NCBI GenBank assembly: GCA_017881765.1
Contig: JADGQN010000170.1
Coordinates: 1 to 9,159, forward strand
DNA length: 9,159 bases
Reading direction: 5' to 3'
DNA from: Syntrophobacterales bacterium
GTDB lineage: Bacteria > Desulfobacterota > Syntrophorhabdia > Syntrophorhabdales > WCHB1-27
Shown in pieces: positions 6,868-9,159 of the stretch; the first letter of the stretch is position 1; every line of letters starts with the position of its first letter. The position numbers and the translations under genes were made by a program. Below the pieces are notes generated by a model, which worked only from the letters and a program-made list of their open reading frames with translations, had not been told where the DNA came from and did not search any database.

Positions 6868-6992
6868 TACCAATTCGCCTTTATGCGTATACCTTCGTTG
6901 CCGGCGCCCTGTCTCACTCCGACGTACTTCAAGTACGCCTCCGTTCGCCATGGCTTGAGCGCCTCGGTCTCCACATAAATGCGAATTGGTAT
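6867..6992 (+). repeat. Dispersed inverted-repeat element, copy 2 (126 bp)
   Basis: The 19-bp ends, ATACCAATTCGCCTTTATG (6867-6885) and its reverse complement (6974-6992), match at 18 of 19 positions; the single exception is a C-T mismatch. Inside lie the shared core GTATACCTTCGTTG (6887-6900), a perfect apical hairpin GTACTT-C-AAGTAC (6924-6936) and the CGCCTCGGTCTNCAT block. It begins at the last base of the DUF2284 stop codon, in sense with that gene. No transposase or obvious target duplication is seen. Confidence 0.88.
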
Positions 6993-6998
6993 AACGAG

Positions 6999-7126
6999 TG
7001 AGCCACCTTGTCTTCAGGCGTATACCTTCGTTGTCGCTGCGTCGCTCTCCTCGACGTACCCCTAGGTACGCCTTCGTCGGCTCCTCGCTGCCGCCTCGGT
7101 CTACATCCTGAATACAAGGTGGCTCA
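6999..7126 (+). repeat. Dispersed inverted-repeat element, copy 3 (128 bp)
   Basis: The 20-bp ends, TGAGCCACCTTGTCTTCAGG (6999-7018) and its reverse complement (7107-7126), match at 19 of 20 positions with the same C-T mismatch as copy 2. The core GTATACCTTCGTTG (7020-7033) is identical to the others; the apical hairpin is GTACC-CCTA-GGTAC (7056-7069). It follows copy 2 in the same orientation after only 6 bp. Its end sequence differs from those of copies 1 and 2, although the interior is clearly homologous. Confidence 0.88.
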
Positions 7127-7252
7127 ACTAGGTTCTTGAATTGATTGAGCAGATTTCAAACGTATTAATGGATTCTCGGCGGGCCAGACCTAGAGCCCAG
7201 GTATCGCCCGCAGGTGGAAGCGGAGAAAATGGTGAGCGGCCGACGTGATTGA
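7127..7252. other. Intergenic remainder between repeat copy 3 and the AhpD-like gene
   Basis: Together with the two repeats this completes a 385-bp gap between convergent genes. I see no coding sequence, promoter or T-tailed terminator hairpin in it. Confidence 0.4.
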
Positions 7253-7561
7253 TTACTTCAGGTTTTTGAAGACTTGGTAGGCTTCCATAAAAGTCGGGAA
7301 GCCTACGGTCTGGATGAGGAGCAGGAGCGTATGCTTGATTTCCTCCTCTGTTGCGCCGGCTGCGCGCGCTTTCTTGATGTGGGTCTCGAGGGCTAACTGA
7401 TGTCTTGAGGCGCCTGAGATGGCGATCTTGATCAGCCACCGCAGTTTCTCCGGCAGAGGTCCTGATTCCTTATGGATCTTTTCGCCCAGCTCCTCATGGC
7501 CGGCATTGATGTCGGGAAAGTCCTTCTTAAAAACCGTGTAGATCGTGTGCAGATCTTTCAT
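7253..7561 (-). CDS. Carboxymuconolactone decarboxylase/AhpD-fold family protein lacking the redox cysteines
   Basis: The 102-residue all-alpha protein matches the CMD/AhpD fold. The helical core reads LIKIAISGASRHQLALETHIKKARAAGATEEEI, given here in two parts: LIKIAISGASRHQLALETH and IKKARAAGATEEEI. The second part is the hallmark of the family. AhpD-type peroxidases have a C-x2-C redox pair just before the conserved histidine; here the protein has no cysteine at all, so it cannot be a thiol peroxidase and is closer to the CMD-type branch. The actual reaction is unknown. A clean AAAGGAGG ribosome-binding site (7566-7573) precedes the ATG at 7561. It lies 97 nt downstream of the protease gene on the same strand and may be in the same transcript. 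Confidence 0.85.
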   Translation of the reverse strand: MKDLHTIYTVFKKDFPDINAGHEELGEKIHKESGPLPEKLRWLIKIAISGASRHQLALETHIKKARAAGATEEEIKHTLLLLIQTVGFPTFMEAYQVFKNLK

Positions 7562-7630
7562 GTGTCCTCCTTTCCGGTAAGCTGTCTTTGTAATCTCATG
7601 TGATAAATATCAATTTACGTTGGTGAGCTG

Positions 7631-7658
7631 CTTACTGCTTACTTCCTACTGTTCACTA
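7631..7658. repeat. Degenerate heptad tandem repeat (CTTACTG-like)
   Basis: Four consecutive 7-base units read CTTACTG, CTTACTT, CCTACTG and TTCACTA, and the pattern runs on into CTACTT over the stop codon of the protease gene. It lies directly after that gene on its transcript. The function is unknown. Confidence 0.6.
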
Positions 7659-9017
7659 CTACTTGTAAATCTGCTTGAATAATTTGTCGGCCAGCGTTGC
7701 GTCGAGTTTTTGCAGTACCTTGTACTCATCGAGCGCGGATGGCCTGTCTTTGAGGCTAAGGTATGTTTCACCCAGGGCGTAGTGCGATCTCGGATCGTCA
7801 GGCTTGAGGTGTATTGACTGTTTCAATGCATCGGCTGCCATTTTGTAATCCTTCATTTTCGCGTAGGTGACCCCAAGAAAACCGTGGGCAGCAGCGAAAT
7901 CCGGCTGGAAGCGAACAGCCTGTTTGAGGGCTTCCACGGCTGCTTTGTAGTTTTTTATACTCACGTAATTGACGCCGAGGTTGTAGTAAGCATGAGGACT
8001 TTCAGCATTTATGGCTATCGCCTTCTTCAGGGTGCGTATGGCGTCATCGTACATGCCCAGCTTGCCGAAGACGGCGCCCAGATTTTCGTACGCGTCGGCG
8101 CTGTCCGGCTTCATCTGTATTACCTTTTCAAGAGCCTCGCGCGCCTCATTATACTTGCCGAGGCCGATGTAGCTGACACCGAGATTAAAATAGGCTTCTG
8201 AAAAGTCCTGTTTTATCTGTATGGCCTTGCCGAATGCTTCCACGGATCGTTCGTACATACCGTTGCTTCCGTAAGCGACACCCTGATAGAACCAGCATTC
8301 TGCGGTCTTCGTGAAGTCGGCGCTGCATGCTTCGCCGGCCGTCACCACGGTTGTCGCGTTGAGTTTGTCTTTGATAAGACTTATGGGCATGGCGAAGTTG
8401 ATATTCTGCGCTTCTGCGACAAGAAACGTGGCGATGCCGATGGCTTCGCCTCTGCCGTTGAATACCGGGGCGCCGCTTGAACCGGGTGAGATGGCAGCCG
8501 TGATCTGAAGCACCTTCCTGGTTTCGTCAACTTTTCTGATGCCGCTCAATATGCCCTCAGATATAGTGTTTTCAAATCCCTGCGGACTGCTTATGACAAA
8601 CACCTTCTCGCCCACCTGCGCCTTGTCAAGGTCTCCCAGCTTGACCGTCGGGAGGTTTTTTCCATCGATCTTGAGGATTGCTACGTCATTTTCTGCGTCC
8701 GCGTAGAGCAGGCCTTCCACATCAAAGATCCGGTCACCTGCCTTCACCTTTATCTTGGAAGCCGCGTTGATCACGTGATAGTTGGTCACCACGGCCCCAT
8801 CCTCACGCACTATGAAACCGCTCCCCTGATTGACTGATCGTTTTTCCTCGTTAACCGCAACCACCACCACCACGGCTTTGCTGTTCTCCGCGTAAATCTT
8901 GTCTGCCTGGGCCGCCGCGCGTATAGGTGATAGGACGGTCGCACTCAACATGACAAGGAAAACCAGCACTGCCCTGGCCAACACCACCCGTGAACCTCTC
9001 TGTTCAAGCCTTCTCAT
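7659..9017 (-). CDS. Exported trypsin-like serine protease with C-terminal TPR repeats
   Basis: The 452-residue protein starts with a basic N-terminus and a hydrophobic segment (about residues 11-31) ending near AAAQA, a Sec signal peptide that sends it to the periplasm or leaves it anchored. Residues 40-220 form an HtrA-like trypsin domain with a complete catalytic triad: H81 in TNYHV, D111 in NDVAIL and S181 in PGSSGAP. The PDZ domain usual in DegP/HtrA is absent. Instead, residues 241-442 hold six TPR units of about 34 residues, with the W/Y-LG-Y-A-A-P pattern well kept; they probably bind partner proteins. A role in envelope protein quality control or signalling is inferred. The ribosome-binding site is weak (GGAAAA) but the ATG at 9017 gives a sensible signal peptide. 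The AhpD-like gene follows on the same strand. Confidence 0.93.
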   Translation of the reverse strand: MRRLEQRGSRVVLARAVLVFLVMLSATVLSPIRAAAQADKIYAENSKAVVVVVAVNEEKRSVNQGSGFIVREDGAVVTNYHVINAASKIKVKAGDRIFDVEGLLYADAENDVAILKIDGKNLPTVKLGDLDKAQVGEKVFVISSPQGFENTISEGILSGIRKVDETRKVLQITAAISPGSSGAPVFNGRGEAIGIATFLVAEAQNINFAMPISLIKDKLNATTVVTAGEACSADFTKTAECWFYQGVAYGSNGMYERSVEAFGKAIQIKQDFSEAYFNLGVSYIGLGKYNEAREALEKVIQMKPDSADAYENLGAVFGKLGMYDDAIRTLKKAIAINAESPHAYYNLGVNYVSIKNYKAAVEALKQAVRFQPDFAAAHGFLGVTYAKMKDYKMAADALKQSIHLKPDDPRSHYALGETYLSLKDRPSALDEYKVLQKLDATLADKLFKQIYK

Positions 9018-9075
9018 AGTTTTCCGTATCCTCGTTCAATACCGACTCTGCTACGATGACGTCTCGTCTCAGTAA

Positions 9076-9102
9076 CTTATATCCTTTTCCCTCTGATGAC
9101 AA
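9076..9102 (-). promoter_or_regulatory. Possible promoter for the protease gene
   Basis: On the minus strand TTGTCA (9097-9102) and TATAAG (9076-9081) resemble -35 and -10 boxes, but the 15-nt spacing is short. The region upstream is cut by the window edge, so another promoter may exist beyond it. Confidence 0.3.
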
Positions 9103-9159
9103 GTCCCGCCCTCGTGCACTCGAAATCCCAAATTCGATAGCGGAGCATCCTGTAAGGAA

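Noticed and set aside
6867..7126. An integron attC array or CRISPR array
   Set aside because: The tandem elements lack attC core sites (RYYYAAC/GTTRRRY) and have no identical short repeats with spacers; no integrase or cas gene is present.

Overview
The window looks like chromosomal DNA from an anaerobic, aromatic-degrading bacterium, most plausibly a Desulfobacterota or Syntrophorhabdus-like lineage. The evidence is indirect: a benzoate-CoA-ligase-type enzyme next to flavin, iron-sulfur and molybdopterin redox subunits, an orphan TctC/Bug solute-binding protein, an ACMSD-type amidohydrolase and a DUF2284 protein. The GC content looks slightly above half by eye. No rRNA, tRNA, transposase or CRISPR array is visible, so the taxonomic guess is low to moderate confidence.

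Left part (1-3838, + strand): a tight operon with the C-terminal end of an aryl-CoA ligase, a xanthine-dehydrogenase-type FAD subunit, and an 826-residue fusion. The fusion joins a XDH/CoxS-type [2Fe-2S] domain to a [4Fe-4S]-bearing molybdopterin (or tungstopterin) catalytic domain of the DMSO-reductase family. XDH-type electron-transfer modules are therefore attached to a catalytic subunit from an unrelated molybdoenzyme family. The likely electron path is pterin to [4Fe-4S] to [2Fe-2S] to FAD. The substrate is unknown; the adjacent ligase suggests an aryl-CoA or aromatic acid.

Middle part (3905-6867): a minus-strand TctC/Bug periplasmic binding protein diverges from a plus-strand ACMSD/amidohydrolase-2 enzyme and a cysteine-rich DUF2284 protein. 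The shared intergenic region has readable promoters in both directions and a TetR-type operator inside the TctC promoter. A plausible reading is regulated uptake of a carboxylate followed by decarboxylation or hydrolysis.

Right part (7253-9017, - strand): a small carboxymuconolactone-decarboxylase/AhpD-fold protein without the redox cysteines, and an exported trypsin-like protease with six TPRs and no PDZ domain. The two may be co-transcribed.

The most unusual signal is a family of three dispersed elements (3741-3900 on -, 6867-6992 on +, 6999-7126 on +) of about 126-160 bp. Each has a conserved core and long inverted-repeat ends. The end sequences differ between copies, but the two ends of each copy change together, and all three copies keep one C-T mismatch at the same place. 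In element orientation, copies 1 and 2 start at or within 4 nt of the stop codon of a gene they follow in sense, and copy 3 follows copy 2 in tandem. This points to selection for a folded single strand, RNA or ssDNA. Copy 1 also appears to supply the last roughly 31 codons and stop of the fusion oxidoreductase gene.
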